In this document: positions 43,942 through 53,552 of the stretch, one piece after another
How positions within the stretch are numbered: the stretch's first letter is position 1
Layout: each line of letters starts with the position of its first letter
NCBI GenBank assembly: GCA_029210125.1
Contig: JARGPR010000014.1
Coordinates: forward strand, 1 to 54,934
Origin: Pseudomonadales bacterium
GTDB lineage: Bacteria > Pseudomonadota > Gammaproteobacteria > Pseudomonadales > JAHRWD01
Reading direction: 5' to 3'
DNA length: 54,934 nt
Notes under the pieces: generated by a model
The model's database searches: none
Seen by the model: only the letters and a program-made list of their open reading frames with translations
What the model was told of the DNA's origin: nothing
Translations under genes and position numbers: made by a program

Positions 43942-44379
43942 TCAGTCGCTTTTTAATCTGAACGCCCGGATATCGCAGCTTGCGCCATGAAGAACCGCAT
44001 TTGCGGTGGAGCCCAGTAGCAGTGCGAAACCGTGTCGGCCATGACTGCCAATCACAACGAGGTCAACTTCCTGTTTTTTGGATAATTTGTGAATTTCTAC
44101 TTCAGGGCGTCCATAAACGATATGTTGCCGTTCTTTTGGAATATCAAGGGTTGCGGCAAGGGCTGCCAGTTTAAGTTTGGCCTGCTGCTCGATCTCTTCC
44201 TGTATGCTAGTCAGGTCCATGGGTATATCACCGCCATAGGCATAGCTAAGTGGTTCAATTGCATGCACCAGGCTCAAAGTGGACCCCTGAGGTTGAGCAA
44301 TATCGGAGGCTCTGGCAACCACCTGCTTGCCCTCGTCGGTAAGGTCAACTGCGACCAAAATATGTTTGTACTTGCCCAT
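43942..44379 (-). CDS. uspA: Universal stress protein
   Basis: The 145 aa have H-I-L-V-A-V-D-L near the start, V-V-I-G-S-H-G-R-H-G-F near residue 108 and a final L-L-G-S-T-A-N-A-V-L. It is a UspA-family alpha/beta fold. The cytosolic dimer aids survival in starvation and stress. It ends at the 25-bp hairpin. Confidence 0.92.
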   Translation of the reverse strand: MGKYKHILVAVDLTDEGKQVVARASDIAQPQGSTLSLVHAIEPLSYAYGGDIPMDLTSIQEEIEQQAKLKLAALAATLDIPKERQHIVYGRPEVEIHKLSKKQEVDLVVIGSHGRHGFALLLGSTANAVLHGASCDIRAFRLKSD

Positions 44380-44828
44380 ACTCCCTAACTCCCGTTAGCA
44401 AATTTGAAATTTAAAGATAAACTGAAATCATTCTCTCATGTAAATTTGAAGTGCGAAAGCATTAATTGTTCTACAGCTGATGAAGCTCAAATCGTGATGG
44501 AGTAACAAAAAACTGTGATGTCTGGATCTGTAGTTCTAATTAGGTAAATCGTGTTTTAAGGGCCGGTGTTGCGCCTGTTCAGAATAGATTTTTGGGTGGT
44601 CATGGATGTTTGAATATTGGTATTTCTACGCTGAGACCAAGTGAGGTATATGAGAGATACAATAAGTTAGCTAGCTATATAAGCTTGACCAAAACCGCGG
44701 TTCGCTATATATATGTCGACCTTTTCCATATTTTATATTGGTATTGCAGTGCTTGTGTGGCATTTTCAGCGCTTTATAACGCCTGTAATCCTTAACGTGA
44801 TAAATTTTTCAGGATCCATTAGCAAAGC
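44380..44828. other. Intergenic region before topA
   Basis: About 450 bp without a supported gene; the 67-aa frame at 44592 lacks a ribosome site and family match. The region should hold the divergent usp and topA promoters. I see no clear dyad or SOS box. Confidence 0.5.
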
Positions 44829-47507
44829 ATGACCAAGTCACTAGTTATCGTCGAGTCACCGGCAAAAGCGAAAACGATCAATAAATATCTAGGGAAAGAC
44901 TTTATTGTTAAATCCAGTGTCGGACATATTCGAGACCTCCCCACCAGTGGTAGCGCCAAGCCCGTGGATGCCAAAGCACGGGCGGCAGAAGCGGCAAAAA
45001 CTCGCAAAATGTCTGATAAGAAAAAAGAGACCTACAAGAAAAATAAGGCCAAGCTTCAGCTTATTAAGAGAATGGGTGTGGACCCGGAAAACGATTGGGC
45101 TGCTCAGTATCAGGTACTACCGGGTAAGGAAAAAGTTGTCTCGGATTTGCGGTTAGCAGCAAGTAAGGTCGATGCTATATACCTCGCGACTGATTTGGAT
45201 AGGGAAGGGGAGGCCATTGCCTGGCACCTGCAGGAAGAGATTGGCGGTGATCTGAGTCAATACAAACGAGTGGTGTTTAACGAGATTACCGAAAAAGCGA
45301 TTCAGGAAGCCTTTGAAAAACCCGTTACGCTCAATATTGATCGTGTAAATGCACAACAGGCCCGGCGTTTTTTAGATCGTGTGGTTGGATTTATGGTCTC
45401 GCCGTTACTGTGGGCCAAGGTTGCACGGGGCCTTTCTGCTGGCCGGGTGCAGTCGGTTGCGGTAAAGCTGATTGTTGAGCGTGAGCGTGAAATACGAGCC
45501 TTTATCCCGGAGGAGTATTGGGAGTTATTCGCAGATTTAGCGACTCAAACCCCGGAGGTTTGCCGGTTTCAGGTCAGTAAATATCAGGGTGCTGCGTTTA
45601 GACCCACCAACGAAAAACAGATTGAAGAGGTGTTGCTAAAACTGCGCAGCGAACAGTATCGAATCAGTGCTCGAGATGATCGTAAGACACAATCACGCCC
45701 ATCTGCGCCCTATATCACATCGACACTGCAGCAAGCGGCCAGCACACGACTCGGTTTTGGTGTCAAGAAAACCATGACCCTCGCCCAAAAGCTCTATGAG
45801 GCTGGGCACATAACCTATATGCGTACAGACTCCACGAGTCTGAGTACCGAAGCTGTCGACAGTTGTAGAGAGTATATTCTCGATAATTTTGGTAAACGCT
45901 ATTTGCCGGAACAATCGATCAAATACTCCAGCAAAGAAGATGCTCAAGAGGCTCATGAAGCGATTCGACCTTCCAGTGTGAGTGCTACACCAACACGAAT
46001 CGTTGGTCTTGAACGGGATGTTGAAAGACTTTACACACTGATCTGGAATCAGTTTGTAGCCTGCCAAATGACTCCAGCAGAGTTCACCAATACCACGGTT
46101 ACCGTTACTGCTGGTGACTACGAATTGAAAACGAAGGGTCGTATTATCCGTTTTGATGGTTACCTGAAAGTACAGACTTCTAAAGCTAACGATAATGTCA
46201 TTCTGCCTGATATGAAGGTGGGTGATATGCTTGACTTAAACCAGCTTGAACCAAAGCAACACTTTACCAAACCGCCGGCTCGATTTTCTGAAGCGGGCCT
46301 GGTCAAGGAGCTCGAAAAGCAAGGAATTGGCAGACCTTCAACCTATGCTTCGATTATCTCAACGATTCAGGATCGTGGTTACGTATCCCTGAAAAATAAA
46401 CGTTTTCACGCTGAAAAAATGGGAGATATCATCACCGATCGCCTATCGGAAAGTTTTAGCGAGCTTATGGATTATGGATTCACAGCTAATCTTGAAAAAT
46501 CCCTTGATAGTATCGCTGATGGTGATCAGGACTGGAAAGAGGTTTTAAATCACTTCTACAGTGATTTCAGCAATCGGCTACAGATAGCTTCCGATGCCGA
46601 GGGCGGTATGCGCCCGAATGTACCGGTTGAAACTGATATTGCTTGCCCCGCTTGTGGACGTAATATGCAGATTCGTACCGCCGGCACGGGTGTATTCCTG
46701 GGTTGTTCTGGTTACGCCTTACCCCCCAAGGAGCGTTGCAAGCAGACGATTAACCTCACCGAAGGTGAGGAGGCGATCTCAGAGGGTGAAGATGACGAGG
46801 CGGAATCTCGATTACTGATCTCAAAACATCGCTGCAAATTCTGTAATAGTGCGATGGATCAGTACTTGATTGATGAGAACCGTAAGCTGCATGTTTGCGG
46901 TAATAGCCCTGATTGCCTTGGATATGAGGTTGAAAGCGGCCAGTTCAGGATCAAAGGTTACGATGGCCCAATTATCGAATGCGATAAGTGTGGTCAGGAT
47001 ATGGAGCTTCGTACCGGCCGTTTTGGCAAGTATTTCGGATGTACCAATGATACCTGTAAAAATACCCGAAAGTTACTGAGAAGCGGTGAAGCCGCGCCAC
47101 CAAAAATGGACCCCATTGATATGCCAGAACTCGCCTGTCTGAAGGTTGAAGATCACTATGTGTTGCGTGATGGCGCTTCCGGCATGTTTCTGGCTGCCAG
47201 CAAATTCCCGAAAAATCGTGAGACTCGAGCACCTTGTGTGGACGAAATTTTACCGGTTAAAGACCAATTGGATGTGAAATACAACTTTTTGTTATCAGCA
47301 CCATTAAAGGATCCTGAAGGCAATCGCACCATTGTTCGTTTTAGTCGTAAGACGAAAGAGCAATACGTAATGACAGAAATTGAGGGTAAAGCAACCGGTT
47401 GGCGCGCGTTTTATCGAGATGGAAAATGGGTCGAGGAGTTGGCTAAAAAACCTAAGCCGAAAACGGCGTCGAAAGCAAAATCAAAGACTAAACCAAAGTC
47501 CAAATGA
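44829..47507 (+). CDS. topA: DNA topoisomerase I
   Basis: The 892 aa have a Toprim domain ([21 protein letters not shown]), the active tyrosine in Y-M-R-T-D-S-T, and three C4 zinc fingers near residues 600-760. A Lys-rich tail ([11 protein letters not shown]) ends the protein. It relaxes negative supercoils. The order topA-DUF6586-small gene-lexA matches the Pseudomonas layout. Confidence 0.98.
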   Translation: MTKSLVIVESPAKAKTINKYLGKDFIVKSSVGHIRDLPTSGSAKPVDAKARAAEAAKTRKMSDKKKETYKKNKAKLQLIKRMGVDPENDWAAQYQVLPGKEKVVSDLRLAASKVDAIYLATDLDREGEAIAWHLQEEIGGDLSQYKRVVFNEITEKAIQEAFEKPVTLNIDRVNAQQARRFLDRVVGFMVSPLLWAKVARGLSAGRVQSVAVKLIVEREREIRAFIPEEYWELFADLATQTPEVCRFQVSKYQGAAFRPTNEKQIEEVLLKLRSEQYRISARDDRKTQSRPSAPYITSTLQQAASTRLGFGVKKTMTLAQKLYEAGHITYMRTDSTSLSTEAVDSCREYILDNFGKRYLPEQSIKYSSKEDAQEAHEAIRPSSVSATPTRIVGLERDVERLYTLIWNQFVACQMTPAEFTNTTVTVTAGDYELKTKGRIIRFDGYLKVQTSKANDNVILPDMKVGDMLDLNQLEPKQHFTKPPARFSEAGLVKELEKQGIGRPSTYASIISTIQDRGYVSLKNKRFHAEKMGDIITDRLSESFSELMDYGFTANLEKSLDSIADGDQDWKEVLNHFYSDFSNRLQIASDAEGGMRPNVPVETDIACPACGRNMQIRTAGTGVFLGCSGYALPPKERCKQTINLTEGEEAISEGEDDEAESRLLISKHRCKFCNSAMDQYLIDENRKLHVCGNSPDCLGYEVESGQFRIKGYDGPIIECDKCGQDMELRTGRFGKYFGCTNDTCKNTRKLLRSGEAAPPKMDPIDMPELACLKVEDHYVLRDGASGMFLAASKFPKNRETRAPCVDEILPVKDQLDVKYNFLLSAPLKDPEGNRTIVRFSRKTKEQYVMTEIEGKATGWRAFYRDGKWVEELAKKPKPKTASKAKSKTKPKSK

Positions 47508-47555
47508 GATTACTGTTTGTGTGTAACGGATTGCGGTGATGAGAGCGAGCATGCT

Positions 47556-48053
47556 ATGAGTTATCGGTATAACGCCCGAGTAGGGCAAAAATTGAGTTAT
47601 GCACGTTTTTTTCAGGCTCAAATTGAAACGCTTGAGCCTGAACGGCCCAACGCTGATGTCACCCAGCGTGCTGCGTTTCAGGACGCAATGATCTTTGAGC
47701 TAGTGAATACTCTCAGGGCATTTTTAAGTGAAGTTGCCGATAATTATGGGATCGACCCCGCCTGCTCAGATGCAAAAACACTTGCTTCAGAGCTTGCTCT
47801 CCAAGGTATAGTTTCCCCAGAAGTAGAGGAGATATTACTATCCCTGAGTGGTGATGGTTGGATATCTGCACTTATGGCTCGGTACAGTGAGAATTGCTCA
47901 GGAACTGTATCTGCACAGCCTAAAGAAAGTAGCATTCAGCCTCTGCATTTTGTGCAGAATAGTCAAGCCCACAGGCAGCCCGATACCGGAGGTTGGCTTA
48001 GTCAGCTCACGGAGTTGATTGATCGACACAGAGAAGGGCTTGTAGAATGGTAG
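47556..48053 (+). CDS. DUF6586-family protein
   Basis: The ATG at 47556 gives 165 aa; the GTG frame from 47517 adds an unlikely head. The protein is mostly helical (A-M-I-F-E-L-V-N-T-L-R-A-F-L). It lies 49 bp after topA in the same order as in Pseudomonas. Function unknown. Confidence 0.82.
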   Translation: MSYRYNARVGQKLSYARFFQAQIETLEPERPNADVTQRAAFQDAMIFELVNTLRAFLSEVADNYGIDPACSDAKTLASELALQGIVSPEVEEILLSLSGDGWISALMARYSENCSGTVSAQPKESSIQPLHFVQNSQAHRQPDTGGWLSQLTELIDRHREGLVEW

Positions 48054-48248
48054 CGGTGTAGCTAGTAGTGGAAGACAGATAAATAGCTAAAAACCAGGGG
48101 TTAGGGGCTTATTATTCTGGCAAACAAGTTTAATGTTACATTATTTGACGTGATGGCCCTCACTGTTGGATGTCTAAATACCCTTTGGTATACTCCAGTA
48201 AGGCTTTTCAGTATTTGTGACCTCTCGATAGAGAGGCAGGTAAAGTAA

Positions 48249-48491
48249 ATGAGTACATCCGTGTATGAGATTGTGGAACTAGGGGATGGTGAAGTTGCGC
48301 TAAGGAGGACCGATAAGGGCGAAGATCCAATGGTGATTAAAATTCAATTTTCTAAACCTCTTATGAAAGTTCTCGAAGGGGCATATCCTTTAGTTGCGAA
48401 AGAGATGATGCAAAAAGGCATCAAAATGATTGGAGAGATCGTAGGGGAGAACCCTGTGGCTGAAGACGGCCAGAGCGCCGTCCTTCACTAG
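48249..48491 (+). CDS. Small conserved protein of the topA-lexA locus
   Basis: The 80 aa have a beta-rich start (V-Y-E-I-V-E-L-G-D-G-E-V-A-L-R-R) and a helix with Lys/Met (L-V-A-K-E-M-M-Q-K-G-I-K-M-I). It takes the place of the hypothetical gene between topA and lexA in Pseudomonas. Function unknown. Confidence 0.8.
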   Translation: MSTSVYEIVELGDGEVALRRTDKGEDPMVIKIQFSKPLMKVLEGAYPLVAKEMMQKGIKMIGEIVGENPVAEDGQSAVLH

Positions 48492-48549
48492 ACTAGCTTT
48501 CAGCAAGTAACAATGGCGTACCCGTTGTGTTGTTCCTAACACGACATAT

Positions 48550-48678
48550 ATGGTTATGAAAAGCAGGCTACTGCCCGCTAAAAAACTAAGGAAACAAGCT
48601 TCATCCCTTTATGGCTGGCTCGTATTATTGACCTGCTGGATCGTTTATTCTCCCCTGTTACAACCCGTTTCTGATTGA
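48550..48678 (+). CDS. Possible 42-aa membrane peptide
   Basis: The frame encodes a Lys/Arg-rich head (K-S-R-L-L-P-A-K-K-L-R-K) and one strong helix (L-Y-G-W-L-V-L-L-T-C-W-I-V-Y). It overlaps the antisense 3' end of lexA by 21 bp. No ribosome site is seen, so it may be chance. Confidence 0.25.
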   Translation: MVMKSRLLPAKKLRKQASSLYGWLVLLTCWIVYSPLLQPVSD

Positions 48679-49251
48679 CCCGATTACTCTACCTTTTATC
48701 TCCCATTTTTGTTGTTTGATATCGATTTCAATCTCTGGGGTTCTTTTTTCACCAGTTGAAAGTTTGAGCAGGTATTTGCTGCGGGTCTTTTTGAGTATTC
48801 CTAGTCGAAAACTGCCATCTAGCTCACCGATAACCAGATCTTGACTAGCTGCCTTGTTTGATTTTGTAACCGCGAGAAGGTCACCTTTATTTAGATTTAA
48901 ATCAGCGAATGACTGGTTTTCGAGCTGGACGAGGCAATCTGCTTTTGGGCTAAAAAAGCGCGGATTAATTTCACAGTGGCCAATACAAGCAGGCCCGGTT
49001 GTTGAATTTCTTTTTAAGCTATAAACCGGTAGCCCAGCATCTTCGTTTACGCGAATTCCTCTGGATGTACCAGGTATAATCTCAATGACGCCTTTCTTTT
49101 GTAGTGACCGTAGGTGTTCTTCCGCCGCATTGGGTGATTTAAATCCAAATTCCTTTGCGATGTCTGCTCGGGTTGGTGGGTAACCGCTATCATCAATATA
49201 TCTTTTAATCAGGTTGAAAACCTGTTCCTGCCGAGCGGTAAGGTTAGTCAT
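48658..49251 (-). CDS. lexA: LexA-like repressor lacking catalytic Lys
   Basis: The 197 aa keep the DNA-binding head (L-T-A-R-Q-E-Q-V-F...P-P-T-R-A-D-I-A...S-P-N-A-A-E-E-H-L). The cleavage site A-G of LexA is T-G here (S-T-T-G-P). The nucleophile Ser survives (N-Q-S-F). The catalytic Lys aligned with V-T-V-K-R-L-K-K is Gly (F-R-L-G-I-L-K-K). It should bind DNA but probably cannot self-cleave. No SOS box is visible upstream. The locus is the usual lexA place. Confidence 0.88.
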   Translation of the reverse strand: MTNLTARQEQVFNLIKRYIDDSGYPPTRADIAKEFGFKSPNAAEEHLRSLQKKGVIEIIPGTSRGIRVNEDAGLPVYSLKRNSTTGPACIGHCEINPRFFSPKADCLVQLENQSFADLNLNKGDLLAVTKSNKAASQDLVIGELDGSFRLGILKKTRSKYLLKLSTGEKRTPEIEIDIKQQKWEIKGRVIGSIRNGL

Positions 49252-49439
49252 ATTTTAAATGCCACGTTGAGATACTAGGCAGCGATTCTAAATCATATAT
49301 AGTGCAGCCAATAGCTGACAGCATAACAATTCAACTTCAATTGATTTAAGTCATTTGTGTTATGCGTAAAGGCGTAAAATTCCTCCGAAAAATTATGGGT
49401 CTAAAAAATAGGAAACTCTCGTGATATGAAAAGGATGCC

Positions 49440-49683
49440 GAACACACTGATTGGGTTATGCAGTTAACCTAGGTGTATAAGAGCCTAGGTTAGGTGAGTG
49501 TGTTCTATAGCCATGGAACGAACTGCCGGGCTACAATCTTCTGTGGTGCTGTAGCTCCTATTGTGATTATTCGGAGTTCGCACCTGTGCTCAGAGGGCCG
49601 GGTGGCATAGGCGCCTATGAGTGCTTCGGTATGGGAAAACCAGCCTTGTGCTTGGCAAAGCTGGTCGGAGCTATAGATTTTTT
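49440..49683 (+). ncRNA. Putative structured RNA with terminator
   Basis: A 5' domain is closed by GAACACACT/AGTGTGTTC (49440-49448/49497-49505) and holds TAACCTAGG/CCTAGGTTA (49465-49473/49484-49492). A second domain is closed by TCTATAGC/GCTATAGA (49504-49511/49670-49677). It contains CGAACT/AGTTCG (49519/49575), GCTACA/TGTAGC (49530/49550), CATAG/CTATG (49606/49615) and ACCAGC/GCTGGT (49639/49660). Six T follow at once (49678-49683). It does not fit 6S, tmRNA, RNase P or SRP RNA. Strand is inferred from the T run. Confidence 0.45.
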
Positions 49684-49719
49684 ATATCAAAAACCACCAA
49701 CTCGAAATGTACTAGTAAT

Positions 49720-50085
49720 TTAGGACGTCATCCGTTCGAGCTCACCAGAGCTAATTAATGCTTCCAGATCAGAAAACCCTCCAACTAGGGTGCCTTTAAC
49801 GAAAATCATTGGCAGGGTCATCCAACCACTCCACATTTTTAGCGCGCCGCGACGATTCCATTCTTTAAAGTAACTGCCGTACTCAAGGTATTTGTAGGGT
49901 TTTCCGGTTTCATCCAGAGCCCTACGGGCTTTTTTGCAGAAGGGGTTTTGTGCCATTCCAATCACGACGATATCATTATTGGCGACGGCGTTTACCGCTT
50001 CGGTAACGGTATCTTCATAGCCGCCGCCAACTTGGTCAGCAATTGCTGGACTCACGTTGTTTTGATCAAAAATCTGTCTTGTCAT
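49720..50085 (-). CDS. Glutaredoxin-like protein
   Basis: The 121 aa have V-V-I-G-M-A-Q-N-P-F-C-K-K-A, a single-Cys glutaredoxin motif, then T-L-P-M-I-F-V-K-G and G-G-F-S-D-L, the GSH-binding turns. The active site N-P-F-C-K-K lacks the second Cys, so monothiol chemistry is expected. Confidence 0.87.
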   Translation of the reverse strand: MTRQIFDQNNVSPAIADQVGGGYEDTVTEAVNAVANNDIVVIGMAQNPFCKKARRALDETGKPYKYLEYGSYFKEWNRRGALKMWSGWMTLPMIFVKGTLVGGFSDLEALISSGELERMTS

Positions 50086-50189
50086 GCCTTTTCTCCATTT
50101 ATTGTTATGCTATAGATGTACGAGTTTACAACTTAAACTGACATATATATTCAACTTTTTAAAACAGTTCTTTTGGACAGCAGATCCCT

Positions 50190-50696
50190 ATGGGCCGATA
50201 TCGCGCACCTGATCCACCTAAAGCACCTTATATCACGCCCGAAGGTTTTGAGCGACTAGTAGCGGAAGAGCAGGAAATTTGGCCGCGTCGTAATGAGGTG
50301 ACCGTAGCGTTAAGCGCTGCAGCGGCTGAGGGTGATCGATCAGAGAATGCTGAATATATTTATCGCAAAAAAGAGCTTGCGTCGATTGACCGAAGAATAC
50401 GCTATCTGCAGCGAAGAATTCCGGCGCTACAAATTGTTCGGCAGTTACCGGAAAATCGTCAGCAGGTTTTCTTTGGTGCCTGGGTGACTCTTCAAAGTGA
50501 GGAAGGCCAGGAAACGCTGTACCGAATTGTTGGGCCTGATGAGCTCGATCTACATAAGCAATATATCAGCATCGATTCTCCGCTAGCCAAAGCGCTTCTC
50601 AGAAAGCAGATAGAGGACGAGGTTGAGGTGAATACACCAGCGGGAAAATGCTACTACACGATTGTTGATGTGAGCTTCGAAATAGCCCAGGGTTAG
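50190..50696 (+). CDS. greB: Transcription elongation factor GreB
   Basis: The 168 aa have the coiled coil with the tip acidic region (A-A-A-E-G-D-R-S-E-N-A-E-Y) and the FKBP-like C-domain. The length and basic patch fit GreB. It rescues backtracked RNA polymerase. Confidence 0.92.
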   Translation: MGRYRAPDPPKAPYITPEGFERLVAEEQEIWPRRNEVTVALSAAAAEGDRSENAEYIYRKKELASIDRRIRYLQRRIPALQIVRQLPENRQQVFFGAWVTLQSEEGQETLYRIVGPDELDLHKQYISIDSPLAKALLRKQIEDEVEVNTPAGKCYYTIVDVSFEIAQG

Positions 50697-50726
50697 CTTC
50701 TGCTGTCAGCTCAACAGCCCATTCAC

Positions 50727-52571
50727 TCATTGAACAGTGGTATGTTCATCTGTAGCTAGCAGTTGCTCCTTTGTATTTTCTGCGTCGTCCAGGGCATCTT
50801 TGGATAGTAACGCAATCAACGTCCAGCCCGCCCCTATTTTAAGTCCGTTATCTTCAGTGAATGGATGCAAGCGCTGTTTGGGATCAATGGCCATCAGCAA
50901 CACTGGACTGCTGCCATATAGTGCTTGATATTCATCCAGACCAAAGGATTCAGAGAGGGAGGTCACCTTTATTTCACCTCCTTGTCCTAGCATGCTGTTG
51001 AGTTTTTGTGAGGTCACGTCAGCACCAAAAAGCCGAGTAGTGCGATAGGTTCTAGAGATGCGGGTATGGCCAGACTCATCTTTTTCTTCAGCATTACGAA
51101 GGGTAAAAACCTGTTGTTTACTGAAGTCGTCAGCGAATTTAATGCAGGCGAGTGTATTGAGTGCGGGACGGCGAGACATGGCAAACACCGAGCCAATACC
51201 CACCAGATCAAGATAACGATCCGCATGGGCTGACATTGGGTTTCCATAGTAGGTATCTAGCCCATCCATGCGTGCCTGCTTGATGGCATCCCAACTGGCA
51301 TCTGTGATTTTTACACGATAATCAAGGCTCTGAAGCGCAAGCCCCATCGCACGGGAGAACGCGTTTGCTCCGATGAGCAACACGCCCCGAGCTTCCTCTT
51401 CAGCAACCCCCAATATGCGTGCAATTGGTCTGGCCGAAATACTCTGTATTAGCACGGTAGTAATGATTACCAAAAAAGTCAGTGCCGAGATCATACTGGC
51501 GTTATCAAATCCGAGTTCCTGCAATCGAATGGCAAATAGCGCGGAAACCGCAGCTGCGACAATACCACGAGGCGCAATCCAGCTAATCAGCGCTTTTTCC
51601 TGCCATTTCAAGTCAGAGAATGCGCAAGCACACCATACAACAATAGGGCGAGCCAACATCACTACCGCTACCACTCCTGCACCTGTCCACCCTAAATTGC
51701 TAATCTGATTCAGATCCAGACGGGCCGCAAGCAGGATAAAGAGTACGGAGACGATCAGGATAGAGAGGCTTTCCTTAAAATTAAGAATTTCATGAATATC
51801 CACATCCTTGCTGTTGGCGAGCCAGATACCCATCACGGTAACCGCAAGCAATCCCGATTCTTCGGCAAAATGGTTACTCAAGGAAAAAATGAATACCACC
51901 GCAGCTAGCATCACCACATTCTGCAGATATTCTGGTATCCAATAACGTTTGAGCAGTGAAATCATCGACAGCCCACCGGCTGCGCCCATCACCAAACCAC
52001 TCAGAAGATCCTTGCCGAATAGCAATAACGAATGACCTTGAGCGCTTGATACAATAAACTCAAATACCAATACGGCTAGCAACGCACCGATAGGGTCAAT
52101 CAAAATACCTTCCCAGGAAAGAATATTGGATACGGCGGGCGTTGGTTTAACGATGCGCAGCAATGGGCTGACCACTGTGGGGCCTGTCACTACCACCAGG
52201 GCGCCAAACATGAGAGAAAGAACTGCTGAAAGATCGGTAATCCACCAACACCCAGCACTGATCAGCCCCCAACTCATTAGTGCGCCCCAGCTGACCAGAC
52301 CGGTTACCACCCCGCCATGACCACTGATATCTGAAAATTTAAGGGTTAGCGCACCCTCAAACAGCACTATCGAAACCCCAATCGAGACGATTGGAAAAAG
52401 CAGATCACCAAACAGTGCATCAGGATCAAGTATTCCAGAAACTGGGCCGACAATAATCCCAAAGCAGAGCAAGAACAAAATCGACGGCAGCTTTAACCAC
52501 CAGGCTAACCATTGCGCGCTGATGCCCAAAACCACAATTAAGGCTAATAGCAATCCAACTGAAACTTCCAC
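50727..52571 (-). CDS. CPA1-type Na+/H+ antiporter with nucleotide-binding tail
   Basis: The 614 aa begin with about twelve helices including D-P-I-G-A-L-L-A and P-R-G-I-V-A-A-A-V. A TrkA-like Rossmann part follows (G-V-L-L-I-G-A-N-A-F-S-R-A-M), then a C-terminal domain. The family exchanges Na+ or K+ for H+; the tail suggests nucleotide control. Confidence 0.88.
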   Translation of the reverse strand: MEVSVGLLLALIVVLGISAQWLAWWLKLPSILFLLCFGIIVGPVSGILDPDALFGDLLFPIVSIGVSIVLFEGALTLKFSDISGHGGVVTGLVSWGALMSWGLISAGCWWITDLSAVLSLMFGALVVVTGPTVVSPLLRIVKPTPAVSNILSWEGILIDPIGALLAVLVFEFIVSSAQGHSLLLFGKDLLSGLVMGAAGGLSMISLLKRYWIPEYLQNVVMLAAVVFIFSLSNHFAEESGLLAVTVMGIWLANSKDVDIHEILNFKESLSILIVSVLFILLAARLDLNQISNLGWTGAGVVAVVMLARPIVVWCACAFSDLKWQEKALISWIAPRGIVAAAVSALFAIRLQELGFDNASMISALTFLVIITTVLIQSISARPIARILGVAEEEARGVLLIGANAFSRAMGLALQSLDYRVKITDASWDAIKQARMDGLDTYYGNPMSAHADRYLDLVGIGSVFAMSRRPALNTLACIKFADDFSKQQVFTLRNAEEKDESGHTRISRTYRTTRLFGADVTSQKLNSMLGQGGEIKVTSLSESFGLDEYQALYGSSPVLLMAIDPKQRLHPFTEDNGLKIGAGWTLIALLSKDALDDAENTKEQLLATDEHTTVQ

Positions 52572-52772
52572 TCGTATCTGTTCTCCGAATTCAACAGCTA
52601 CTGATTAGAAGTAGCAACGCCGTGAATTCTATAGGGATGTTACATAGGGAGCCAGCGGCACAGCAGGAAACCTCTCGTCGGTCAGCGAGAGCTGGCTGTA
52701 AAGAAGATTTTTTTGTCGAATATAGCTACTATAAAAGCCATTCTCTGCTACACAATTATGGGGTTAATTAAG

Positions 52773-53441
52773 ATGGTACCGCATAGCAATGCAATTGATC
52801 TGGACGCACCACCCTCGGAAGCTTGCTTACAGGCAACGCGTTATTTCGACTGCGACGAGCCAAGTGTGCAGGCATACGCAGCGAAGGTGGTTGGCAACTC
52901 GACCACCGATATTGAAAAAATCGTCAAACTTTATTACGCAGTCCGCGACGAGTTTCGTTACGACCCACGCCATTTTCTACTTACAAAAAAGCAGTTTTGC
53001 TGCCGCCAGGTTCTGCTGGATAAACGTGGGTTTTGTATGCCGAAAGCGGTATTACTATCGACGCTGGCGCGAACACAAGGCATCCCATCCGGCATTGGCT
53101 TTGCAGATGTTGTAAATCATTTGATGCCAGATTCCATGCTCGATGAAACCGGTGACAACAAGCCGATATTTCACGGGTATTCGGTTTTGTATGTGGATGG
53201 CAAATGGCTGAAAGCATCCCCGGCCTTTAACTTAACAATGTGTGAAAAGCTGGACACAAAACCACTGGAGTTTGATGGGAAGAGCCACGCTCTATTTCAT
53301 GAGTACGACAACAAAAACCGCAAGCATATGGAATATATCAAGGATTATGGAGCGGTGACTGATTTCCCGTATGAAACGGTCTATTACGATGTGTTTGGTG
53401 AGAAGTACCCGGACGTATTTACGTTAAATAACGACGAGTAG
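52773..53441 (+). CDS. Transglutaminase-like cysteine protease-fold protein
   Basis: The start at 52773 (GGGG 10 bp before) is preferred; ATG 52758 is an alternative. The 222 aa carry the Cys in K-R-G-F-C-M-P-K-A and His in F-H-G-Y-S-V-L-Y-V-D-G-K-W. The third position is S-P in A-S-P-A-F-N, as in some family members. The substrate is unknown. Confidence 0.8.
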   Translation: MVPHSNAIDLDAPPSEACLQATRYFDCDEPSVQAYAAKVVGNSTTDIEKIVKLYYAVRDEFRYDPRHFLLTKKQFCCRQVLLDKRGFCMPKAVLLSTLARTQGIPSGIGFADVVNHLMPDSMLDETGDNKPIFHGYSVLYVDGKWLKASPAFNLTMCEKLDTKPLEFDGKSHALFHEYDNKNRKHMEYIKDYGAVTDFPYETVYYDVFGEKYPDVFTLNNDE

Positions 53442-53481
53442 AATTTTAAATCCAGGCAGTTATTGTAACGATTAAGGTGTA

Positions 53482-53522
53482 GATATCTCCCGCTGGTTCC
53501 CGAATGGCCAGCGGGGGATATC
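53482..53522. terminator. Shared terminator-like hairpin between convergent genes
   Basis: GATATCTCCCGCTGG (53482-53496) pairs with CCAGCGGGGGATATC (53508-53522), with one G-T wobble, around 11 nt. It lies between the transglutaminase and GST genes, which end face to face. No long T run is present. Confidence 0.65.
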
Positions 53523-53552
53523 TGGTACTCAAATCAAACAGACTGGCGCGAT

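Noticed and set aside
44592..44795. 67-aa frame before topA
   Set aside because: No ribosome site, biased composition and no family match.
49504..49683. 6S RNA, tmRNA, SRP RNA or RNase P RNA
   Set aside because: The layout is multi-branched and lacks the conserved sequences of those RNAs.
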